Assembly: GCF_003325455.1 (NCBI RefSeq)
Contig: NZ_CP025198.1
Coordinates: 2,108,001-2,172,000, forward strand
Reading direction: 5' to 3'
DNA length: 64,000 nucleotides
From: Acidipropionibacterium virtanenii
GTDB lineage: Bacteria; Actinomycetota; Actinomycetes; Propionibacteriales; Propionibacteriaceae
This document shows, piece by piece, positions 53,871 to 61,848 of this stretch (its first letter is position 1; each line of letters opens with the position of its first letter). The translations under genes and the position numbers were made by a program. Under the pieces are notes generated by a model. The model did no database searches. It had not been told where the DNA came from and worked only from the letters and a program-made list of their open reading frames with translations.

Positions 53871-53933
53871 GGGATTCGAACCCCTGACCTCTTCCATGCC
53901 ATGGAAGCGCGCTACCAACTGCGCCAATGCCCC
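53861..53933 (-). tRNA. tRNA-Ala (GGC), second copy without encoded CCA
   Basis: Identical to the first copy over the 73-base body, but the bases after the discriminator A are CTC rather than CCA. The copies are separated by 42 bases. Different 3' flanks suggest that one was brought or duplicated with the mobile element. Confidence 0.95.
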
Positions 53934-54032
53934 GCAAACGACCATTCCTGGCCGTCCGCGCATCCCCGGAACGCGTCCGGCGACCCGATGAACTATAGAG
54001 GATCGCCCGCCTCGACGACAAATCAGGACCCC

Positions 54033-54734
54033 TCACACCCCGACGATCGGCGGCCTCCCGACCCGCCCTTCACCTGCCGGGTCGCCGGGCTTCTCGGGAA
54101 CGGTGCAGTTGTAGGCCCGAAGACGCCACCTCCCGTCCAGACCGCGCCGGGAGGCCTCCTCGTCGCTGAACCGGTCCATCAGGCTCCAGGAGCAGTTCAA
54201 CAGTCCTCCCCACAGCCGCGACTCGGTGTAGTCGCCACCCAGCAGCCGGCACATGCCGGTGCGCAGCGCGAAGCCGTGACTGACCACCACCAGGCGCCCA
54301 CCCTGGTGCTCGGCCGCGATGGCGTCGATCGCGCCGGCGATTCGCTCCATCACCTCGGTGCCGGTCTCCCCGCCCGGCCTCCGGAAGTCCGATCCGCTGA
54401 CCATACCGGCCTCGTAGCGCGGATCATCGCGGAGCAGGTCCTCGGCGCGCAGCCCGCTCCACTCGCCGACGTCGATCTCCATGAGACGCGGATCATCCAC
54501 CGGCTCGACGCCACAGGCCTCGCCGATCGCCGCCGCCGTCTGGTGGGCTCGCTGGAGCGGCGAACACACGATCACCCGCGGCCTGAGCCAGGAGATCACC
54601 GGGGCCACCCTGGCCGCCTGGGCCTCCCCCTCCGACGACAGCGGCACGTCGAGCTGGCCCTGGAGCCGGTTCTCGGCGTTGAAGTCGGTGCGGCCGTGCC
54701 GCACCAGGATGAGCTGGGTGACGCCTTCTCTCAC
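54033..54734 (-). CDS. histidine phosphatase family protein
   Basis: A 233-residue enzyme with the phosphohistidine motif ILVRHGRTDFN near residue 9, the arginine in CSPLQRAHQTA and the second histidine in VVVSHGFALR. It belongs to the phosphoglycerate mutase-like superfamily. In this actinobacterial cluster such proteins are annotated as phosphatases acting on phosphosugars or phosphoglycerate derivatives; the substrate is unproven. It begins at GTG 54734 with a 4-base overlap with rsfS. Confidence 0.88.
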   Translation of the reverse strand: MREGVTQLILVRHGRTDFNAENRLQGQLDVPLSSEGEAQAARVAPVISWLRPRVIVCSPLQRAHQTAAAIGEACGVEPVDDPRLMEIDVGEWSGLRAEDLLRDDPRYEAGMVSGSDFRRPGGETGTEVMERIAGAIDAIAAEHQGGRLVVVSHGFALRTGMCRLLGGDYTESRLWGGLLNCSWSLMDRFSDEEASRRGLDGRWRLRAYNCTVPEKPGDPAGEGRVGRPPIVGV

Positions 54735-55132
54735 TCGGCCCGCTCCTCGTCCTCGGCGTCCTCCTGGGGAGCCTGCGGCAGCTCCAGGTCGATCCGCGGG
54801 CAGTCGCCCCAGAGCCTCTCCAGGGAGTACATCTCTCGCGCCTCCGCGTGCTGCACATGCACCACCACGTCGAGGTAGTCCAGCAGCACCCAGCGGTTCG
54901 CCTGCTCCCCCTCGCGCCGCGTCCGTCTGGTGCCGGCGGTGATCAGGGCCTCGTCGACGGCGTCGACGACGGCACCGACCTGGCGCTCATTGGCCGCCGA
55001 GATGATGAGAAAGATATCGGTGATCGCGAGTTTCTCGGACACGTCGAGAGCGACAATGTCGGTTCCTGACTTTCCCGCCGCGGCATGCGCCGCGATGCGG
55101 GAGAGTTCTATCGCGTGATCGGTCGCGCTCAA
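54731..55132 (-). CDS. rsfS: ribosome silencing factor RsfS
   Basis: A 133-residue protein that binds L14 and blocks subunit joining in poor growth. The conserved regions are [20 protein letters not shown] and [20 protein letters not shown], with the typical C-terminal tail [15 protein letters not shown]-like region ([11 protein letters not shown]). The start is TTG 55132, overlapping the nadD stop by 4 bases. It lies between nadD and the phosphatase. Confidence 0.95.
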   Translation of the reverse strand: MSATDHAIELSRIAAHAAAGKSGTDIVALDVSEKLAITDIFLIISAANERQVGAVVDAVDEALITAGTRRTRREGEQANRWVLLDYLDVVVHVQHAEAREMYSLERLWGDCPRIDLELPQAPQEDAEDEERAE

Positions 55133-55818
55133 TGGTCCTCCGGATAATCGGGCTCGCTGTAGAGCCCGCGCTTGTTGATGTACTGCACAATGCCGTCGGG
55201 CACCAGATACCAGATGGGCATGCCATGGTGGACGCGCCGCCGGCAGTCGGTCGAGGAGATCGCCATCGCGGGCACCTCGAGCAGGGTCACTTTACCCGCA
55301 GGCAGGTGAGAGATGTCCCTGGCTCCCAGCGGCACCCCGGGCCGCGAGACGCCGATGAAGTGAGCCAGGTCGAACAACTCGCCGGCCCCCCGCCAGGTGA
55401 GGATCTGGGTGAGGGCGTCGGCGCCGGTGATGAAGAACAGGTCGACGTCGTTGCCGCGCTCCCGGCGCAGATCCTTGAGAGTGTCGACGGTGTAGGTGTC
55501 GCCCGCCCGGTCGATGTCGACCCTGGAGACCGAGAACGACGGGTTCGACGCCGTGGCGATGACGGTCATCAGATACCGGTCCTCGGCCTGGGAGACGTTC
55601 CTGTCCTTCTTCTGCCAGGGCACCCCGGTGGGTACGAAGACGACCTCGTCGAGGCCGAACCGTGCAGCCACCTCGGAGGCGGCGACCAGGTGGCCGTGGT
55701 GGATCGGGTCGAAGGTTCCGCCCATCACTCCCAGGCGGTATCGGCGTCCGTCGTGGGCGCGAGCCAGTCCGAGTTCCACTGTCTGATGTCCAAACTGCGT
55801 GTCGTGTACCAATGTCAT
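55129..55818 (-). CDS. nadD: nicotinate-nucleotide adenylyltransferase
   Basis: Forms deamido-NAD from nicotinate mononucleotide and ATP. The nucleotidyltransferase motif [12 protein letters not shown] and the C-terminal ISSTDCRRR are intact. From ATG 55818 it has 229 residues; GTG 55779 is an alternative start nearer the conserved core. It overlaps rsfS by 4 bases. Confidence 0.94.
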   Translation of the reverse strand: MTLVHDTQFGHQTVELGLARAHDGRRYRLGVMGGTFDPIHHGHLVAASEVAARFGLDEVVFVPTGVPWQKKDRNVSQAEDRYLMTVIATASNPSFSVSRVDIDRAGDTYTVDTLKDLRRERGNDVDLFFITGADALTQILTWRGAGELFDLAHFIGVSRPGVPLGARDISHLPAGKVTLLEVPAMAISSTDCRRRVHHGMPIWYLVPDGIVQYINKRGLYSEPDYPEDH

Positions 55819-55861
55819 GGACGCCGGGACCCACCGTCGTGGCACGCCCCCGCGCTGCCCG

Positions 55862-55984
55862 TCAGCTGTGCGGCCTGCCGTTGCCGATGGCCCGCACGAC
55901 CATCAGGGCGCCCAGCAGGACCACCAGCACGACGACGGCGACGACCCAGGTGGGCAGGCCTGCGAGGAGGGGAAGCATGCTCAT
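55862..55984 (-). CDS. 40-residue membrane microprotein
   Basis: Starts ATG 55984 and reads [20 protein letters not shown] then [16 protein letters not shown], a single hydrophobic helix with a basic end. TAATCT lies 6 bases before the start on the minus strand, so it is leaderless-like. It fits between nadD and proA. Its coding status is supported by promoter and helix only. Confidence 0.5.
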   Translation of the reverse strand: MSMLPLLAGLPTWVVAVVVLVVLLGALMVVRAIGNGRPHS

Positions 55985-55996
55985 GGGCACAGATTA
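55985..55996 (-). promoter_or_regulatory. leaderless-type promoter of the microprotein
   Basis: TAATCT (55991-55996, minus strand) overlaps the proA stop codon and is followed by 6 bases and the ATG at 55984. Confidence 0.45.
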
Positions 55997-57238
55997 GCCG
56001 AGTCGCACCTGACCGGTACCCACCAGCCGGTAGCTGGTCGACGTCATCTCCCTCAGCCCCATGGGCCCCCGGGCATGCATCTTCTGGGTCGAGATGCCGA
56101 TCTCGGCCCCGAAACCGAACTCCCCGCCGTCGACGAACCTGCTGGAGCAGTTCACCAGCACGGCGGCCGCATCCACGCTCTGCTGGAAGGCCCGGGCCGA
56201 TTCCAGGTTCTCGGTGACGATCGTCTCCGAATGGCCTGAACTGTGCTCGGCGATGTGTTCCAGTGCGGCCGGCAGATCGTCGACCACTTTCATCGCCAGG
56301 TCCATCGACAGGTACTCGGCGTCGTACTCATCGGGACCGGCCGGCACCACCCGGGCGTCCAGCGCCACGCTGGCCGGATCCCCGTGAACGGCGACGCCCG
56401 CCCCGGTGAGTGCCCCGACCAGCCGCGGCACGGCCTCCTCGGCGATGCCCTGGAGCACGAGGACCGTCTCCAGGGCGTTGCAGACGCTGGGACGCTGGGT
56501 CTTGGCGTTGACCACGATGCTCTCGGCCATGCCGAGATCCGCCGACGTGTCGACGACCAGGTGGCAGTTGCCGGTCCCGGTCTCGATCACCGGGACGGTG
56601 GATCCCCCGACCACCGCGTTGATGAGCCCTGCGCCGCCGCGCGGGATGAGCAGATCCACCAGACCGCGGGCACCCATCATCTCCTGGGTGGTCTCGTGCC
56701 CGCCCTCGACGAGGTTCACAGCGTCGGCCGGCACCCCGGCGTCGACCAGGCCGGCGCGCAGCGCGGAGATCACCGCGCGGTTGGACTCCAGAGCCGAGGA
56801 GGAGCCGCGCAGCAGCGAGGCGTTGCCGGACTTGAGGCAGATCCCCGCCGCGTCGGCGGTCACATTGGGCCGGGCCTCGTAGATGATCCCGATCACCCCG
56901 ACGGGAACTCTCACCTGCTCGATCCGCACCCCCTGTGCAGTGTTCCATCCGCGCACCACCTCGCCCACCGGATCCGGCAGTGCGGCCAGGGACTCCAGCC
57001 CGGCGGCCATGCCCTCGATCCTGTCCTCGGTGAGACGCAGCCGGTCCTGGAGTCCCTCGGCCATCCCGGCGGCCCGGCCGCGCTCGAGATCGGCGGCATT
57101 GGCGGCCAGCACACCCCGGGCGGCCTCGCGCAGCCGCGCGGCCATCGCGGACAGGGCGTCGTCCTTGGCGGCCCGGGAGAGCCGGCGCAGCACGGTCGAC
57201 GCGGCCTTCGCGGCGCGTGCCTGATCCTGGAAAGTCAT
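55994..57238 (-). CDS. proA: glutamate-5-semialdehyde dehydrogenase
   Basis: NADPH-dependent reductase of glutamyl-5-phosphate in proline synthesis. The 414-residue protein carries the aldehyde dehydrogenase cysteine in RPSVCNALETVLV and the family segments GVIGIIYEARPNVTADAAGI and GAEIGISTQKMHARGPMGLR. It starts at ATG 57238, overlapping the proB stop as ATGA, so the two steps are coupled. Confidence 0.96.
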   Translation of the reverse strand: MTFQDQARAAKAASTVLRRLSRAAKDDALSAMAARLREAARGVLAANAADLERGRAAGMAEGLQDRLRLTEDRIEGMAAGLESLAALPDPVGEVVRGWNTAQGVRIEQVRVPVGVIGIIYEARPNVTADAAGICLKSGNASLLRGSSSALESNRAVISALRAGLVDAGVPADAVNLVEGGHETTQEMMGARGLVDLLIPRGGAGLINAVVGGSTVPVIETGTGNCHLVVDTSADLGMAESIVVNAKTQRPSVCNALETVLVLQGIAEEAVPRLVGALTGAGVAVHGDPASVALDARVVPAGPDEYDAEYLSMDLAMKVVDDLPAALEHIAEHSSGHSETIVTENLESARAFQQSVDAAAVLVNCSSRFVDGGEFGFGAEIGISTQKMHARGPMGLREMTSTSYRLVGTGQVRLG

Positions 57239-58443
57239 GGCGCAATCGTACGTGCCGGCCGCGCCGAGGCCTCCCTGTGCTCATCGGGGCGGCGACGCCG
57301 GCGGGTCAGCACCATCGCGTCGCGGTGCACCACCTCCCGGGACGCTCCGTCCCCCATCTCCCGGGCCAGCCAGGCGCTGGAGCGGCCTCGCATCTCGCGC
57401 ACCTCGTCATGGGAGTAGGAGACGAGGCCACGGCCCTCGGTGCGCCCGTCCGGTCCGATCATCAGAACCGGGTCCCCGGCCTGGAAATCGCCGTGCACCT
57501 CGGTGACGCCCACCGCCAGCAGGGATGCCTTGCGGTCCCGCAAGGCCTTCACGGCCCCGGCGTCGACATGGATCTCGCCCTGCGGCGAGGCGGCATGGGC
57601 CAGCCACAGCAGCTTGCGGGGACGCCGCCGGGTGCCCGGCGCGAAATAGGTGCCGACATCGTCCCCCCCGATCGCCTGGATGGCGTCCGCCGCCTCGGCC
57701 AGCACCACCGGTATGCCGGAGGCGGTGGCGATCCGGGCGGCCTCCAGCTTGGTGGCCATCCCGCCGGTCCCGACCCCCGAGCCCGACCGGGAGGTGTCGA
57801 CCGACAGGGAGTCGACGTCATCGACCCGGGAGATCCTCTCCGCGCCGGGTTCGGAGGGGTGAGCGGTGTAGAGGGAGTCGACGTCGGAGAGCAGCACCAG
57901 GGCCTGGGCGCGGACGAGCTCGGCCACCAGGGCCGCCAGCCGGTCATTGTCGCCGAAATGGATCTCTCCGGTGGCGACTGTGTCGTTCTCATTGACCACC
58001 GGCACCACGCCCAGGGCCAGCAGCTTGCCCAGCGTCGACCAGGCATTGCGGTAGCTCTTGGGGCGCACCAGATCCTCCACCGTCAGGAGCACCTGCCCGG
58101 TCGTCACGTGGTGTCGGGCGAAGTCCTCCTCATAACGGTGCAGAAGAATGCCCTGGCCGACCGATGCGGCAGCCTGCCGGCCGGCGAGATCGCGCGGCGG
58201 CCGGGACATCCCCAGCGCCGGGAACCCGGCGGCGATCGCCCCCGAGCTCACCAGGACCACCTGACGCCCGCCGGTGCGTGCGGCGGCCAGGGTCTCCACC
58301 AGGGCGTCCACCTTGGTGACGTCGATGCCTCCCCCGGGCTGGGTGAGGGAGGAGGACCCGACCTTGACGACGATCCGGTCGGCCCCGGCGATGTCGGCCC
58401 GCCCGGAGACGGGTGTACCGGTGACCCGATCAGTCGTCGCCAT
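57235..58443 (-). CDS. proB: glutamate 5-kinase
   Basis: Phosphorylates glutamate as the first step to proline. The 402-residue protein has [11 protein letters not shown] at the start of the kinase fold, [35 protein letters not shown] and a C-terminal PUA domain ([16 protein letters not shown]). ATG 58443 overlaps the obgE end by 14 bases. The kinase is probably inhibited by proline, as known for the family. Confidence 0.96.
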   Translation of the reverse strand: MATTDRVTGTPVSGRADIAGADRIVVKVGSSSLTQPGGGIDVTKVDALVETLAAARTGGRQVVLVSSGAIAAGFPALGMSRPPRDLAGRQAAASVGQGILLHRYEEDFARHHVTTGQVLLTVEDLVRPKSYRNAWSTLGKLLALGVVPVVNENDTVATGEIHFGDNDRLAALVAELVRAQALVLLSDVDSLYTAHPSEPGAERISRVDDVDSLSVDTSRSGSGVGTGGMATKLEAARIATASGIPVVLAEAADAIQAIGGDDVGTYFAPGTRRRPRKLLWLAHAASPQGEIHVDAGAVKALRDRKASLLAVGVTEVHGDFQAGDPVLMIGPDGRTEGRGLVSYSHDEVREMRGRSSAWLAREMGDGASREVVHRDAMVLTRRRRRPDEHREASARPARTIAP

Positions 58444-59950
58444 CGGAACGGTCTCTCTCCTCCGCCAACCGGGCCCGCCAGGACCTGCCCCTGGGATCGC
58501 GCCCCTCGACGCCGAACTCGTCGCGGGCCTCGTGGTACTCCTTGTCCTCCTGGCGGCGCCGGGACGCCGAGGGGCGCTCCCCCTCCAGCCGCTGGTCCTT
58601 GCCGCGGCGCGAGAGGATCTCGGCCCCGGACTCGACCTGGGGAGCGAAGTCGAAGATGACGGCGTCCTCCCCGCCGACGGCGACCGCGTCGCCGGCCTGG
58701 GCCCCGAGGGCCAGCAGTTCGTCCTCAACCCCCAGCCCGTTCAGCCGGTCGGAGAGGTATCCCACGGCCTCCGGGTTGGAGAAATTGGTCTGGGCGACCC
58801 ACCGCTCGGGCTTGGCGCCGCTCACCTTCCACAGGAAGCCGCCCTCGCCGTCGCCCTGCTTGCGGATCGTGAACTCCTTGCCGCCGCCGACCGGGACGGG
58901 CCGCAGTACGATCCGGGCGGCGGGAGCCTCGGGTTCGTTCTCCCTGGTCCGGGCCACGATCTCGGCCATCGCGAATCGCAGTTCGTTGAGACCCTGCCCG
59001 GACTTCGTCGACACCTCGAAGACCCGCAGTCCGCGCGCCTCGATGTCCGGCCTGACCATCTCGGCGAGTTCGGCGGCGTCGGGGATGTCGACCTTGTTGA
59101 GGACCACCATCCGGGGCCTGTCCTCCAGGCCACCGTGCGCCGTCAACTCCCCCTCGAGGACGTCCAGGTCGGTGACCGGATCGCGCCCCGGCTCGTAGGT
59201 GGCGCAGTCGATGACATGGACCAGCGCCCGACAGCGCTCGATATGGCGCAGGAAGTCGAAGCCCAGTCCCTTGCCCTGGCTGGCGCCCGGAATAAGACCG
59301 GGCACGTCGGCGACGGTGTAGGTGGTCTCCCCGGCGACCACCACCCCGAGATTCGGGACCAGGGTGGTGAACGGGTAGTCGGCGATCTTCGGCCGGGCGC
59401 GAGAGATCGATGCGATGAGGCTGGACTTGCCGGCCGAGGGGAATCCGACCAGCCCGATATCGGCGACGACCTTGAGCTCGAGAGTGACCTTGCGCTCCTC
59501 GCCGGCCTCCCCGAGCAGGGCGAAACCCGGGGCCTTGCGCGCCTTGGTGGCCAGCGCGGTGTTGCCCAGACCGCCACGGCCCCCGGCGGCCACGACCAGC
59601 TCCGCGCCCGCCCCGGTGAGATCGGCGAGCACCTCGCCGGTCTGAGCGTCGGAGACGACGGTGCCGTCGGGCACCGCCAGGACCACATCCTCGCCGTTGG
59701 CACCGTTCTGGTCGTCACCGCGGCCGGCCTCCCCACGACTGGCCTTGCGCACCGACAGGCGGTGGTAGTCGACGAGTGTGGTCAGCTGCGGATCGACCCT
59801 CAGCACCACGGATCCGCCCCGTCCGCCATTGCCACCGTCGGGGCCGCCGAGCGGCTTGAACTTCTCCCGACGCACCGAGGCGCAGCCATCGCCTCCCTTG
59901 CCGGCTACGGCGAGAAGGCTCGCTCGGTCGACGAAAGACGGGATGGCCAT
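58430..59950 (-). CDS. obgE: Obg GTPase
   Basis: Essential GTPase linked to ribosome assembly and growth control. The 506-residue protein has the glycine-rich Obg fold ([32 protein letters not shown]), G1 [10 protein letters not shown]3 DVPGLI, G4 NKVD and the OCT C-terminal domain seen in actinobacteria. ATG 59950 follows AGGAGG. It precedes proB on the same strand. Confidence 0.97.
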   Translation of the reverse strand: MAIPSFVDRASLLAVAGKGGDGCASVRREKFKPLGGPDGGNGGRGGSVVLRVDPQLTTLVDYHRLSVRKASRGEAGRGDDQNGANGEDVVLAVPDGTVVSDAQTGEVLADLTGAGAELVVAAGGRGGLGNTALATKARKAPGFALLGEAGEERKVTLELKVVADIGLVGFPSAGKSSLIASISRARPKIADYPFTTLVPNLGVVVAGETTYTVADVPGLIPGASQGKGLGFDFLRHIERCRALVHVIDCATYEPGRDPVTDLDVLEGELTAHGGLEDRPRMVVLNKVDIPDAAELAEMVRPDIEARGLRVFEVSTKSGQGLNELRFAMAEIVARTRENEPEAPAARIVLRPVPVGGGKEFTIRKQGDGEGGFLWKVSGAKPERWVAQTNFSNPEAVGYLSDRLNGLGVEDELLALGAQAGDAVAVGGEDAVIFDFAPQVESGAEILSRRGKDQRLEGERPSASRRRQEDKEYHEARDEFGVEGRDPRGRSWRARLAEERDRSDGDD

Positions 59951-60017
59951 CCGGATCCTCCTGATAGGTGGTGTGGCGGGACGGGCCCACCGGTGAGGCC
60001 AACCCTACTTGGAGGGT

Positions 60018-60905
60018 TTACCTCACCGCCGCCTTCCAGGCCTCCTTGAGGTAGGGCCAGGCCTGGTCCCACATCTCCCGGACCTGATACCCGGAGCTGG
60101 TGACGTTCACCAGCTCCTGCGACAGGGATCCGCCGGCCTCCTTGCTGAGGATCACCGCACCGATGACCCCGGTGAGAATCGTCAACAGCAGCCCGATACC
60201 GGCCGTGCGGGCCCAGATGCCGCGCTGCTTGCCGCGGTCGGCCCGCCTGCGCCCCTTGGAGAACATCTTGACGAAGACCGCACCGGCGATCGCGATGACG
60301 ATGCTCGTCATGGCGCTGCCGAACACGGTGCCGCCCACTCCCAGACCGGAGGTGACGCCGGTGGCCAGAGCGGATGCGCAGGCACCGGCGATGAGCTCGC
60401 TGCCGTGCAGCCCCAGACCCCGGGACTTCTCCTTGGCGGTGTCGGCGGCCTTCCTGGCCGCCTGTACCCCCGACTCCACCGGCGACGTGGCCGCAGTACC
60501 GGCCTCGGAGGGAGAAGCCGCAGGCGAGGACACGGACGCGGGAGGATCCACCGTTGCCTGGGCAGGAGAGGGGGAGACGGCGGCGACCGACGGCGTGACG
60601 AGTGGTGACGACGGGACCGGACGGGAGGGCCGTCCAGCCGCCGGACGGTGGCCCGCGGCCGTTCTCCCGGCGGTGGTGCCTGTCCGAGCCGGGCGGTAGA
60701 TGCCCAGCGGATCATCATCGGCGGTCAACGGCCTGATCGTGGTGGCCTCCGGATCTGCCTGGCGATGGTCCATCCCGGGGTGCCGGTAGTGGGACCCCCA
60801 CCCCGCGGGCACTGTGACCCGCCCGCCAGAGTGAGTGCTGTCGATGTGGGCACCGGAACCTCCACCGGAGGTCTCGTCTGGTGCCGGCCTGGTCACCTGA
60901 GCCAT
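60018..60905 (-). CDS. hypothetical membrane protein
   Basis: A 295-residue protein with a long Pro/Ser/Ala/Thr-rich N-terminal half (likely disordered), a helical repeat region and three hydrophobic helices near the C-terminus (ELIAGACASALATGVTSG, SAMTSIVIAIAGAVFVKMFS, RTAGIGLLLTILTGVIGAVI). ATG 60905 follows AGGAG with wide spacing. It lies between rpmA and obgE in a cluster where a small membrane protein is often seen. Function unknown. Confidence 0.6.
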   Translation of the reverse strand: MAQVTRPAPDETSGGGSGAHIDSTHSGGRVTVPAGWGSHYRHPGMDHRQADPEATTIRPLTADDDPLGIYRPARTGTTAGRTAAGHRPAAGRPSRPVPSSPLVTPSVAAVSPSPAQATVDPPASVSSPAASPSEAGTAATSPVESGVQAARKAADTAKEKSRGLGLHGSELIAGACASALATGVTSGLGVGGTVFGSAMTSIVIAIAGAVFVKMFSKGRRRADRGKQRGIWARTAGIGLLLTILTGVIGAVILSKEAGGSLSQELVNVTSSGYQVREMWDQAWPYLKEAWKAAVR

Positions 60906-61099
60906 CAGTTCAGCCGCTCCTGTTCACATAAAATGTCCTACCAATCCCGCCACCGACGCTAGGCGTGCGGACTCCGCATCTCAACCCGGCTTCCGGATCT
61001 GGTACCTGGGGCAGAGGTGGATCTGCCACCGGAGTCGCAGCGAGGGCCCCGCCCATGGTGGACGGGGCCCTCGGCGCTGAGAGCGATCATTCCGGTCGC

Positions 61100-61369
61100 T
61101 CAGACCTCCACGGTCTCCTCAGCGGGAACGATGTCGACGACGCGGCGGCCACGACGGCTGCCGAACTTCACGTTGCCGGCGCGCAGCGCGAACAGCGTGT
61201 CGTCCTTGCCGCGGCCGACTCCCTTGCCGGGATGGAAGTGGGTGCCGCGCTGCCGGACGATGATCTCGCCGGCGTTGACGAGCTGGCCACCGAAACGCTT
61301 GACGCCCAGGCGCTGGGCATTCGAGTCGCGGCCGTTGCGGGACGAGGATGCGCCCTTCTTGTGTGCCAT
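61100..61369 (-). CDS. rpmA: 50S ribosomal protein L27
   Basis: An 89-residue protein, complete, beginning [20 protein letters not shown] with a glycine-rich start that reaches into the peptidyl transferase centre. It lies 12 bases downstream of rplU, the normal pair. Confidence 0.97.
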   Translation of the reverse strand: MAHKKGASSSRNGRDSNAQRLGVKRFGGQLVNAGEIIVRQRGTHFHPGKGVGRGKDDTLFALRAGNVKFGSRRGRRVVDIVPAEETVEV

Positions 61370-61381
61370 ATCTAGCTACCT

Positions 61382-61690
61382 TCAGCCTTTGATTCCGGTG
61401 ACCTTCACCTGGGTGTACTTCTGACGGTGCCCCTGGCGCTTGCGGTATCCGGTCTTGTTCTTGAATTTGAGGATGTGGATCTTCGGACCCTTGGCCTCGC
61501 CCAGCACCTCGGCGGTCACCGAGACCTTGGCGAGCGCATCCCTCTGGGAGGTGACAGACTCGCCGTCCACCAGCAGAAGGGGAGTCAGCTCGATGCTGCT
61601 GCCCACCTCATCGGTGACCTTGTCGATCTCGACGACGTCACCCACTGCCACCTTGTGCTGGCGGCCGCCACTACGCACAATCGCGTACAC
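61382..61690 (-). CDS. rplU: 50S ribosomal protein L21
   Basis: A 102-residue protein with the L21 pattern [20 protein letters not shown] at the start and [20 protein letters not shown] at the end, which binds 23S rRNA. It starts at GTG or ATG 61690 and is followed by rpmA. Confidence 0.97.
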   Translation of the reverse strand: MYAIVRSGGRQHKVAVGDVVEIDKVTDEVGSSIELTPLLLVDGESVTSQRDALAKVSVTAEVLGEAKGPKIHILKFKNKTGYRKRQGHRQKYTQVKVTGIKG

Positions 61691-61812
61691 GCCTGACCTA
61701 CTCTCGTTCGATGTCTTCTCACAGGACCGGAGTCACGGGGACCCCGGGCGAAGTTGACCGACGCTGGGGCGGGAACGCACCGTACAGGTCGGACCGGCCG
61801 CCAACTTTACCT

Positions 61813-61842
61813 CCGGCCCGATTCGTGGTCAAACCGGGCCGG
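61813..61842 (-). terminator. inverted repeat after rne, possible terminator
   Basis: CCGGCCCG (61813-61820) and CGGGCCGG (61835-61842) form an 8-bp stem with a 14-base loop, 7 bases past the rne stop. No T-run follows, so termination is only possible. Confidence 0.45.
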
Positions 61843-61848
61843 ATTCAG

